Assembly: GCA_016946835.1 (NCBI GenBank)
Contig: JACVTC010000117.1
Location: 1-64,000, forward strand
Source: Neocallimastix lanati (nom. inval.)
Lineage: Eukaryota > Neocallimastigomycota > Neocallimastigomycetes > Neocallimastigales > Neocallimastigaceae
Length of the DNA: 64,000 nt
Reading direction: 5' to 3'
Positions 10,756-20,624 of the stretch are shown here, one piece after another. The notes below the pieces were generated by a model. The model ran no database searches and was not told the DNA's origin. It saw only the letters and a list, made by a program, of their open reading frames with translations. Every line of letters begins with the position of its first letter. The stretch's first letter is position 1. The translations under genes and the position numbers were made by a program.

Positions 10756-11035
10756 GTAAGTATAAGCTCGAAATCCTTATCGACAACTTAGTAGAAATTA
10801 TAAAGCACGAGGTTCTTTTCGACTACTTTTTTAAGAATAATTTTAAGTTCGAAATCTTTATCGACAACTTAATAGAATAATTTTAAGTTCGAAATCTTTA
10901 TCGACAATTCAATGAAATAATTTTAAGTTCGAAATCTTTATCGACAACTTAATAGAATAATTTTAAGTTCGAAATCTTTATCGACAACTTAATAGAATAT
11001 TTTTCAAGCTCGAAATCTTTATCGACCACTTGAAT
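10756..11035 (-). repeat. Tandem 40-bp hairpin repeats in element 2 leader
   Basis: Four near-identical 40-bp units (about 10836-10996) with diverged units on both sides. Each has TTCGAAATC and TTATCGACAA, so that on the sense strand TAAGTT...AACTTA arms can pair around a TCGA-containing stem. Similar but unrelated-sequence hairpin repeats occupy the same place in element 1. Confidence 0.8.
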
Positions 11036-11205
11036 TTTGTAATTTAGTATATTTGTAGTAATAAATTTAGAAGCAAAGTTTTATTTATTATTTTCACCTT
11101 TCAAAAATTTTTCTTTTTAAACGATAAATATTGTATTGTTATAGCTAATAAAATTATTAATTAATTATAATTATTAAACACAAAAAATAATCTTTATTGT
11201 CGTAC

Positions 11206-11354
11206 AATCTGATAGTACACACTGTCTGACGTGCAGCTTACCTAATGATGTCATGCCACGCGTGTGCCACGATTACTATATTCAATATAAAATATAGCAG
11301 TTCAGAGCCTACTAGCCCAATTACTATGTAGGATAAACTTAATCCGATAATCTA
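11206..11354 (-). other. Conserved structured leader block, element 2 copy
   Basis: Homologous to 3698-3852. The 7-bp hairpin is 11276-11282 paired with 11291-11297, with A-T where element 1 has G-C. Much more conserved than the rest of the leader. Confidence 0.7.
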
Positions 11355-12030
11355 TGTACGGAATAAAAAAAATTTTAAAAGTATTCAATAATATTTTTAT
11401 TAACTAATAAAAATTAACTAAAAACACAATATTTTCAAAGTAAATTAAGATTCTATTACAGGAATTATATAACAAATAAAGTATCAGTAATAAAAAAAAA
11501 TAAAAAAAATTTAAATGGCGAAGTTAGCCAAAGTCTGATACTTTATATAATAAAGTGCCTTATAACTAGCACAAAGAAAAGTAAAAAAAATATATATAAA
11601 AAAAACAATCTTACGCCTTCGGTGACGTAAGCTCCTTATTCGCCAGTGCTTGGAAAGTACCCGCACCTTCGTGTGTTGAAACGTTGAAGGCTGAACTATT
11701 ATTACCGGGTCGGTAACCAAATACCTTCGTCTACTTTCCAATTAATCTCCAAATTAACTACTATTCAATAACCTACTATGAATAGAGTTAATTTGTTGCT
11801 ATCTGAGAATACACTGTGTATGAGCTCTATCCGCTCCTTGTTATAATTTTACAAAATTTGTTTTTTTTTTGAATCTTAATTTTACTTATTTAAAAAAAAT
11901 TTTTTTTATATATATATCAAACAAGCGCCATAGGTTAATCAAAGGATTAACGACTTACTTGTTTATCAATATAAAATAAAAAAAAATTAAAAAAAAAATC
12001 TATGTTATTTACTATTATTTCTATTTAATT

Positions 12031-12047
12031 CCCCGATATCTCCACCA
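12031..12047 (-). promoter_or_regulatory. Primer-binding site, element 2
   Basis: Identical 17 bases to 3913-3929, 6 nt inside the 5' LTR, reading TGG first on the sense strand. Conservation in two diverged elements supports use as the tRNA primer site for minus-strand synthesis. Confidence 0.8.
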
Positions 12048-12053
12048 TATAAA

Positions 12054-12266
12054 TGTTAAGGTTTTAGAGAATTAAATAAAAATAAAGTAAGAAACACAAA
12101 TTTTATTTTTTTATTTATTATTTTTATTTATAAATTTATTTTATTTTATTTTATTTTATTTTATTTTTTTTGATGATATTTAAAAATTAGTAGCAAAATT
12201 TACAACTATTTATACTTTTTTTCAAGGCATAAAAGTTGTTCTTGCCACTAAATTACATTTTATTTA

Positions 12267-12297
<31 letters not shown>

Positions 12298-12388
12298 AAA
12301 CTATTAAATTTAAATTGATTTTTATAATTAATTATATAAAATTTAATTATAACAATATAAATAAAATACATTTATAATATTAATAAAA

Positions 12389-12441
<53 letters not shown>

Positions 12442-12942
12442 TTATTTATTTAAAAATATCTAAAATATTACTAATAAGAATTTATTTAATTGGCTAAAAT
12501 TTTTATTACAATCTGTTAAAATATTCAAATAAAAATAAAAATACTATTCTAATATAAAGGTTTTTAATAAAATAAAATATTTTTCAATATAAAATAAAAC
12601 ATTTCGATATAAAATTTTATAATAAAAGTTAAAATATAATATATAAATTTTTAATTATCAATATATAAAAATATTATTAATACAAATTTTCATTATTAAT
12701 ATAAAAATAAAAAAATAAGATTTATTATTAATATTGTTAATATAAGTTTTAAATATATAAAAATATTACTATTAATATAAGATTTAATATAAAAATTATA
12801 AAGTTTAATATAATTTTTGATCTAATTTTTAATCTTTGAATTTAAAAATTTATTAAAGTACAAAAATAATAATGTACACATAATGTATTAGAAATAAATC
12901 GTAGATTTAATTAAGAATGCATTATTTAGTACATTCTTATCA
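12054..12942 (-). repeat. 5' LTR of element 2
   Basis: 889 bp, TG...CA, matching 4777-5666 apart from one T. It would carry the Pol II promoter for the element on the minus strand; its outer edge is 15 bp from the tRNA. Confidence 0.95.
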
Positions 12943-12946
12943 AATA
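12943..12946. repeat. Target-site duplication AATA (partner 4773-4776)
   Basis: AATA directly follows the outer end of the 5' LTR here and precedes the outer end of the 3' LTR at 4773-4776. The second copy also directly abuts the LTR of element 1. Four bases is short for evidence on its own, but both LTR borders are TG...CA with this choice. Confidence 0.65.
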
Positions 12947-12957
12947 TCAATCAGATT

Positions 12958-13029
12958 TCCGCACTGGTCCAGTGGCTAGGATTCCACGCTCTCACCGTGG
13001 CGGCCGGGGTTCGATTCCCCGGTGCGGAG
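12958..13029 (+). tRNA. tRNA-Glu(CTC)
   Basis: A complete 72-base cloverleaf: acceptor TCCGCAC/GTGCGGA with discriminator G, A box TGGTCCAGTGGC, anticodon stem CCACG/CGTGG around loop CTCTCAC (anticodon CTC, reading GAG), B box GGTTCGATTCC in the T arm, no intron. A T run of ten from about 13050 suits Pol III termination. The tRNA reads away from the retrotransposons, which lie just upstream at the position where Pol III starts. Confidence 0.95.
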
Positions 13030-13059
13030 TTAAATACTAAATTCAAATATTTCTTTTTT

Positions 13060-13440
13060 TTTTTAAAGGATATTCCTAGTTCAAAAAAAAAAGAAAAAAA
13101 AAAAAAAAAGAAAAAAAATATATATATATATTCTTTTTTTTTTTTTTTTTTTTGAATTTGAATTTGAATTTACATCATATTTTCTCCTGTTATTTAAATT
13201 AAATAAGAAATATGAGATAGGGAAGGACTTCCTTGACGAACCCAAAAATGAATTTCAAATTTTTTGTTTTGAAAGAGCATTATGAAAAGGAGCACAAAAG
13301 AAGATAAATATAGATTGACTAGATGAAACTAAAAAAATTTGTATAATGAATATCGAGATGAAAACAACTTTGTTAAAAAATGCTGAAAAAAAAAAACGTA
13401 TAACTGAAAGTTCTAAATTCTATGCTATTTTAGAGATCAA
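13060..13440. other. AT-rich spacer after tRNA-Glu
   Basis: A and T homopolymers and short simple repeats; I see no gene, RNA or terminal repeat here. Confidence 0.6.
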
Positions 13441-14219
13441 TTAAAAAAGCTACCTATATATACTTAATATTATTAAATTTTCTTCTTTGACAGATTCCTC
13501 TAATGTTTTTTTAATTTTTTTTTTTTTTTTTTTAGACAATGAATAGACTTTATTTAAGATCTCATGTACAGCATTTCTGCCAAGAAGGAGATATTGTATG
13601 TAAAAACTAATATTATCTTCAAGATTTTTCTCTTTATCATCAGGAATGTTCAATGATTTCTCATGAATAATCAGAGAAAAATTAATAAAAATTTCATCAA
13701 TAAATTGAACGAATTGTTGCCTAAATTCTTCAAATTTAGGATATAAAAGTATTCCAGTATGCAGAACTAGTCATGTTGTTACTTAAACCACAACTAAGGA
13801 AACATATTAAACAATCTTCTTATACCATTCTACTTTTTCATAGGATTTCACATCATATCATATTTGAATCCACAGTTAATACATCAATCCAATAAAAATA
13901 AAAAATAAATGAAAAGTCCATTTTCTCATTAAAACTTTCCATGTTTTTCCAGGAAGTTTATTATTGTGTTTTTCTATTGCTAATCTAAGTGATTTGCTTC
14001 ATCCATGAATAATGTGATATGGTTGGTATATTTTTGACTAAATGAGAAAAAAATACAAAAGGACTCCTTTCCCCTTTTAAAACATTGAATCATTGCTTTA
14101 GCATAAAAACTGACTATAGGAGGCATAAATAGTTCCTCAGACATATTATAAACAGTGATATTGAAAGTTTTCATTTTTAAACCCAAAACTCCAAAACAAA
14201 TATCAATTAAAAGCATTTT
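13440..14219 (-). pseudogene. Degenerate coding remnant, unrecognised
   Basis: Two protein-like segments in different frames on the minus strand, separated by stops: 14216-13980 and about 13770-13450 (the latter continuing upstream of its first possible start). Composition is mixed and less repetitive than the spacer, and the second ends in a Lys tract encoded by a homopolymer. I recognise no domain. An eroded gene fits best; a gene with unrecognised introns is possible. Confidence 0.35.
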
Positions 14220-14850
14220 GACCTTTTTCAGTTGTTCTTTTAATTAAATCCTAGTAAAGGGATATAATTAAGGACAAAATTTTATTTCGCTCTGTTTTTT
14301 AATCTAATGTTAAAAAAAAAAAAAAAAAAAAAAACACTATTTTTTAATCTAATGTTAAAAAAAAAATTGTTAGGGTATAGTACTAATTATAAAAATTTTA
14401 TATAAAATTAATTTTAATTTTTTATGATTCTCTATTGATATTTAAAAATGCTTTATCATATATTATTGGTAATGAATTGAAAATAATAATATAAAGACTT
14501 TATTTTTTAAAATAAAAGTATAAATAATATTACATATCAAAAGCATATTAACAAATAGAAAAAATGCATATGGTGGAACGAATAAATTTCTACAGTAATA
14601 CATAAAAGTAGTCCAAAAAAAGATAAATGGATTTTATATATATAAATATATACATATATATAGCCACAATTATTGTAAACTTTAACTTTATTTATTTATT
14701 TATTTATTTATAAATTTATTAATTAATTGCATGTATTTTTTAAAAAACACAGAAATTAATATAAAAGTATTATTTGATACATAGAAGATAATTGATACTA
14801 CTTCTTAAAAAAATTTTTTTTAAGAAATAGTATCACTATTAATATTATGC

Positions 14851-14881
<31 letters not shown>

Positions 14882-14946
14882 GTCACAATTATTGAGAACC
14901 TATAACTTTCTTTATTTATTTTTGTTCATTAATTACATGAATATTT

Positions 14947-14995
<49 letters not shown>

Positions 14996-15055
14996 AAAAA
15001 ATATATTATATATCCAACTGGAATAAAATAAAGTGTATAAATATTCCAAAAAAAA
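14220..15055. other. AT-rich spacer
   Basis: Contains a duplicated phrase TTTTTTAATCTAATGTTAAA (around 14300 and 14340), long A and T runs and a TTTA repeat at about 14690-14710. No gene seen. Confidence 0.5.
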
Positions 15056-15059
15056 AAAG

Positions 15060-15600
15060 TTCATAGGCAACGGCAACGAACCTCACCTCCAAATTATAAG
15101 ATTTCCTTTTAAAGGGAATTCTTATTCCAGATTAGGGTTTAAATTAACTATCTGAAAGAAATTATGGTCTTCTCTTTCAGAGGCATTGGCCATTACTGCT
15201 ATACTATCTTAGCAGTAGTTTCTAACTTTTCCTAATTCATTGATGATAACACCACGTCCATTATTGTGAGTAATAATTTCAGTATTAGTGTTATCAAACG
15301 AATCTGTATCAGATCTTTCACCGAGAGTGAAAATCCAATGCCTTATCATTTCGACGTCGACGCTCTTATCAACGGTAGATTCAATAAAATTCAACGGAAT
15401 ACCACTTCATCATTAATATAAAAGATCGACAAATTAATAGTATTACGTTTGTTAGAAACTCCGCAATCCCTACAAATACGGAACAGTCGACGAAGTTGAA
15501 CTTTTGTTTAAAAATATAGTCTACTAACTGTCTTTGTTCCTCATCATTAAATTAATTTTTTTCATATATTGAACGCCCGCCAAGAAGAGCACTCAATATA
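15060..15600 (-). pseudogene. Decayed coding remnant, possibly from a mobile element
   Basis: Minus-strand protein-like sequence in at least two frames. The first part (about 15600-15470) is readable up to a C-x2-C-like stretch, then the frame changes and continues to a stop at 15209. The final section is less A/T-biased and weakly resembles the distal end of the LINE family nearby (both have GAAGA-CATAATTT). Family not identified. Confidence 0.35.
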
Positions 15601-15809
15601 AAGTAATAAATATTATTATCATAATCCTTTTATGAATCTAAAGAAACATCCAAGGATTTTTATTCAATTATCATTGCAAATTTCAAAAAGAGATCATCTA
15701 GAAAAGGGTAGAGATTTATTTCTATATATAATTAAAAGATAAAAAAAATAAAAATAAAAATAAAATGTATGTAAAAGATTAAGTAAAATAAAAAAATATA
15801 TCATTTTTA

Positions 15810-15840
<31 letters not shown>

Positions 15841-16176
15841 TTTATTTAACTTATAATAATAATAAAATTACTTGATTATAATGAAAAAAATAAAATACAA
15901 GAAATAAAATATTATATATTATATAATATTTAAAAAGTGCGTTAGAATCAATAGAATATTATTTTTAATAATATGCTTTTAATTTCATTTTAAGAATAAA
16001 GGAAATTAAAGCATATTTCTTCAATGGGAGAGGAATAGATTTATATATTTATTTATAAAAAATCGAAAGTACAAATGAAATAATTTGGTTTTTAAACAAA
16101 ATATCTCATTCCTTTTTTTATAATCTAAAATCAATGTCAGCATTTCTTCCTCCCTCTTTCTGATGGAAATACACAA

Positions 16177-16179
<3 letters not shown>
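15601..16179. other. AT-rich spacer
   Basis: A/T runs only; no gene, repeat border or RNA recognised. Confidence 0.5.
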
Positions 16180-16211
<32 letters not shown>

Positions 16212-16441
16212 GGCAGCAGACTTGTTTCATCTTTATTAATTAAATATATGATAAAATACATGTAATAAAATAATAAAAAAAAAAAGATAAAAAAATAAAC
16301 AAAAAATAAAACACAAAATAAAATAAAATAATGGTATAATATATTCTAGTTTCATTTAATTAATATTTGTAAGACTTCACAAGGGCATTATTATACTGAA
16401 GTATAATAATTAAATTTGACTTCGCAATGTTAATCCTAATT

Positions 16442-16873
16442 TTAAGATACAAAATTATGATCTTCATTGGTTGCGCTAGCCCTGCTGGCCTGTCTTACTA
16501 TTTCTTCAGCATTGACGCTCTTGGTAGTAGTAGTACGATTCGATTTGAACCTATTGAACAAAGACCATTGCTGGCCAATAGCAATAGGTATAATCGATTG
16601 GAGAAGTGCCGCAGTAACCACCAAGAACGGAGTATCAGAATAAGCACCTGATTTCATCTGGCACTTAAATAGATCCTCCCATTCCCTTGTACTGTTACTA
16701 ATATCGACCTCCAAGAAGGAAATTAAACACTTTTTCACACAGACTAGAATCAACATACACATTATTTTCAATACTATTACTAACATTACTAATAATACTA
16801 TTACTAATATTACTAAAACTAATATTACTATTACTATTATTTCTATTTCTATTATTACTATTACTATTATTAC

Positions 16874-16915
<42 letters not shown>

Positions 16916-18835
16916 TGTTGCTGTAATCATAATTACTATTAACAATATCATTTGTTAGGTTGCCACGGTAGAAAGCTTTATATAAAAATAAAATTTTATC
17001 ATTAACTTTACTACGAATATGATTGAAAAATGGACAATCAATTAACCAATGACTTATCCATTGTTTATTACTTTTACAACAGAGACAAAAATTAGAACAC
17101 ATTTGATCTATTATTTTTGCAGGTTTAGCAATTCTAGCATCTAATCTATATCTGCTTCGTGCTCTCAATAGCCAATAGAAACCATATGAAAAATCAGGAT
17201 ATTCATAACAAAGTTTAATAAATTTTGATGTTTCTTCGAATTTGTTTTTGTCATAAAACTCAGCTTTTATAGAATTGATTTTCATATCTCTTTTCCAATA
17301 AAAATCCTTGATTTTATTATTGTTATTACCTCTTTTCTCTAGTTTACGTTTAAAAGTTCTACTTTCTTTTGTCCATGTATATTTTCTAGATTTTGGAATA
17401 TTATTAACTAAATAGGAAATAATACAATTCGAATCTTTCCATTTATCAAAACATTTGACTTGAGACAAAGCACACTTAGCTGACAATGGAGGAATATTTA
17501 AATCTTTTGAAATAGAATATACATTGATAAAAGATTTGGCTTTTTGTAAACCTGTAACCCATCTTAATCCTTTATTAATTAATTTCTGAGTATTATTTGT
17601 TCTCGCTTTATTTGAACCAAGTAAAGGTGCAAAGTAAGAGACTTTACTAAGTACATAGGAGTTAATAATAATCTTCTTAAATGGAATAGGAATTTTGGAA
17701 TTTGAAAGAAATTTACTAACAGAAAAGAGAGCTTTAGTAACTTTAGAGTAAAGTAATTTAATAATAGGGTTCAACGATAAGCTTTTATCAAATGGTATAC
17801 CTAAATAGGTATAACATTTAGTTATTGGGATTGATTGACCAGCAAGATAAAAAGTAGGATCTCTTTTATTTTGAAAAAGAGGTGTGTCTGGTCGAATCAC
17901 CATCGTTGCACACTTGTTAATTCCAAAATTCATCATATTAAATTTACCTCATTCATTTACCTTCTTAAGCATTTTTTTTAACTTAGTTCTTGATGGTGCG
18001 CATAGAACAATATCATCTGCAAAGAGTCCACCACAACATCTAGATTCGCCTAAAGGAATTCCAAGTTCTGAAGAATCATTAAAAATGTCATTAATAAAAA
18101 GATTGAAAAGAATTGGTGATAGTGGACAACCTTGTCTAACTCCTTTCACAATATTAAAAGATTCCGAATATTGATCATCAATTTTAACACTAGCTTTGGA
18201 AGTCAAATATAGATTTTTTATAAATTGATAACATTTACCTCTAATACCTAAAGCATCTAATTTATATAAAATATTACCTATTGGAACAGAATCATATGCC
18301 TTTTTTAAATCTAGAAAAGCAAGGTAAGTTTCTTTATTATCATTTTTACGCCTTTGACAAATTTCTTGAATTGAAATAAATAAACTAACACATTCTTCTT
18401 TAGTACGAAATCCAAATTGCTCTGTCCTAATAAAATTATTTTTAAGTCCATATTCCGAAATTCTTTTGGAGACTATTTTCGAAATGAGTTTAATACCATT
18501 GTTAATCAGAGAGATACCTCGATAATTGTCACAATCAGATAGATCATCTCCTTTTTTAGGAATAAATATAATACTTGCTTCATTCCAAGTGCTAGGAAAT
18601 TCTCCATTCCAAATTCTTGAGTATATCTTCTGTAAACAATTTAAACCAGAAGAAGAATTATTTACTGAATTTTAGTCATCCGGAGGAATTAAAGCTTTAT
18701 GAAATTCAATAGGAATTCCATCCGGGCCTGAAGCTTTATAATTTGGAGTAGCTAAAATTGCTTCTTTAATTTCTTCAATACTGATGTCTTGATTTATATC
18801 CCATTCATTGTGTCTCGTATACCTAATTGTACCAT
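16442..18835 (-). pseudogene. LINE copy B, RT and C-terminal region with stops
   Basis: RT motifs are readable from the GPDGIP region through the catalytic FADD. A TAA near 18672 replaces the Glu codon seen in LINE A, and an in-frame TGA at 17949-17951, shared with LINE A, follows the RT palm. The C-terminal frame 17936-16698 is then intact (412 codons) and includes a zf-RVT type finger (C-x2-C, H-x4-C around CLCCKSN and HWLIDC) and a poly-Asn tract. After its stop, the +1 frame continues as plausible protein to 16442. Confidence 0.85.
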
Positions 18836-18844
18836 TGGAAAATT

Positions 18845-18848
<4 letters not shown>
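18836..18848. repeat. 13-bp target-site duplication of LINE A (left copy; right copy 24271-24283)
   Basis: TGGAAAATTTATT occurs immediately left of the poly-A tail of LINE A and immediately right of its 5' end. In an uninterrupted copy of the family these bases occur once. The length is typical of target-primed reverse transcription by APE-type LINEs. Confidence 0.85.
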
Positions 18849-18888
<40 letters not shown>

Positions 18889-19121
18889 GGCAGCAAACTT
18901 GTTTCATCTTTATTAATTAAATATTTGATAATATACATGTAATAAAATAATAAAAAAAAAAAAAGATAAAAAAATAAACAAAAAATAAAACACAAAATAA
19001 AAATAAAATAATGGTATAATATATTCTAGTTTCATTTAATTAATATTTGTAAGACTTCACAAGGGCATTATTATACTGAAGTATAATAATTAAATTTGAC
19101 TTCGCAATGTTAATCATAATT

Positions 19122-19553
19122 TTAAGATACAAAATTATGATCTTCATTGGTTGCGCTAGCCCTGCTGGCCTGTCTTACTGTTTCTTCAGCATTGACGCTC
19201 TTGGTAGTAGTAGTACGATTCGATTTGAACCTATTGAACAAAGACCATTGCTGGCCAATAGCAATAGGTATAATCGATTGGAGAAGTGCCGCAGTAACCA
19301 CCAAGAACGGAGTATCAGAATAAGCACCTGATTTCATCTGGCACTTAAATAGATCCTCCCATTCCCTTGTACTGTTACTAATATCGACCTCCAAGAAGGA
19401 AATTAAACACTTTTTCACACAGACTAGAATCAACATACACATTATTTTCAATACTATTACTAACATTACTAATAATACTATTACTAATATTACTAAAACT
19501 AATATTACTATTACTATTATTTCTATTTCTATTATTACTATTACTATTATTAC

Positions 19554-19592
<39 letters not shown>

Positions 19593-20624
19593 TGTTGCTG
19601 TAATCATAATTACTATTAACAATATCATTTGTTAGGTTGCCACGGTAGAAAGCTTTATATAAAAATAAAATTTTATCATTAACTTTACTACGAATATGAT
19701 TGAAAAATGGACAATCAATTAACCAATGACTTATCCATTGTTTATTACTTTTACAACAAAGACAAAAATTAGAACACATTTGATCTATTATTTTTGCAGG
19801 TTTAGCAATTCTAGCATCTAATCTATATCTGCTTCGTGCTCTCAATAGCCAATAGAAACCATATGAAAAATCAGGATATTCATAACAAAGTTTAATAAAT
19901 TTTGATGTTTCTTCGAATTTGTTTTTGTCATAAAACTCAGCTTTTATAGAATTGATTTTCATATCTCTTTTCCAATAAAAATCCTTGATTTTATTATTGT
20001 TATTACCTCTTTTCTCTAGTTTACGTTTAAAAGTTCTACTTTCTTTTGTCCATGTATATTTTCTAGATTTTGGAATATTATTAACTAAATAGGAAATAAT
20101 ACAATTCGAATCTTTCCATTTATCAAAACATTTGACTTGAGACAAAGCACACTTAGCTGACAATGGAGGAATATTTAAATCTTTTGAAATAGAATATACA
20201 TTGATAAAAGATTTGGCTTTTTGTAAACCTGTAACCCATCTTAATCCTTTATTAATTAATTTCTGAGTATTATTTGTTCTCGCTTTATTTGAACCAAGTA
20301 AAGGTGCAAAGTAAGAGACTTTACTAAGTACATAGGAGTTAATAATAATGTTCTTAAATGGAATAGGAATTTTGGAATTTGAAAGAAATTTACTACAGAA
20401 AAGAGAGCTTTAGTAACTTTAGAGTAAAGTAATTTAATAATAGGGTTCAACGATAAGCTTTTATCAAATGGTATACCTAAATAGGTATAACATTTAGTTA
20501 TTGGGATTGATTGACCAGCAAGATAAAAAGTAGGATCTCTTTTATTTTGAAAAAGAGGTGTGTCTGGTCGAATCACCATCGTTGCACACTTGTTAATTCC
20601 AAAATTCATCATATTAAATTTACC
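19122..20624 (-). pseudogene. LINE A C-terminal region after the shared TGA
   Basis: Downstream of the TGA the frame reopens (20612-20256) until a one-base deletion near 20394 that copy B lacks, then resumes at about 20163-19378 with the Arg/Lys-rich part, the zinc finger (CLCCKSN, HWLIDC) and a poly-Asn run. The final protein-like segment, with a Trp-Glu core and LLQSIIP, lies in the +1 frame after the stop and ends at 19122. The C terminus normally supports RNA binding during retrotransposition. Confidence 0.85.

Larger units (their letters stand above)
10574..12053 (-). other. Element 2 untranslated leader
   Basis: A 1.5-kb leader without a convincing long ORF. In sense order (decreasing coordinates) it has the primer-binding site, an approximately 600-base module absent from element 1 (about 11360-12000), the conserved block (11354-11206), and 40-bp tandem hairpin repeats (about 11035-10756) before gag. 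A 76-codon frame at 11741-11511 starts with TTG and is probably fortuitous. Confidence 0.75.
4777..12942 (-). mobile_element. Ty3/gypsy retrotransposon, element 2 (complete, apparently intact)
   Basis: An 8,166-bp element with 5' LTR (12054-12942), primer-binding site, a 1.5-kb structured leader, gag, a -1 frameshift cassette, pol in the order protease-RT-RNaseH-integrase, and 3' LTR (4777-5666). The order with integrase last is that of Ty3/gypsy (Metaviridae). LTRs start TG and end CA, and AATA flanks both outer edges. The two LTRs appear to differ only by one T in a T run, so insertion was very recent. It sits 15 bp upstream of the tRNA-Glu gene, directly against element 1. Intact ORFs and matching LTRs make it a candidate active element. 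Confidence 0.95.
16180..18848 (-). mobile_element. Older LINE copy B, 3' half (split by LINE A)
   Basis: A minus-strand LINE of the same family as LINE A, ending in a poly-A tail (T run 16180-16208). It begins exactly where the fragment at 24271-24583 stops, with the 13 bases TGGAAAATTTATT present at both places, so the two are halves of one 5'-truncated element interrupted by LINE A. It covers most of the RT domain through the zinc-finger C terminus and the 3' end. Confidence 0.9.

Noticed and set aside
11511-11741. 76-codon frame in the element 2 leader
   Set aside because: Starts with TTG, is absent from element 1 and overlaps predicted stem-loops; retained only as part of a structured module.
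12031-12047. Naming the primer tRNA
   Set aside because: The implied acceptor strand GGAGATA does not let me assign an isoacceptor; a tRNA set for the genome is required.
16427-16651. Plus-strand 74-codon frame, also present at 19107-19331
   Set aside because: Antisense of the LINE C terminus; the minus-strand reading has the coherent protein.
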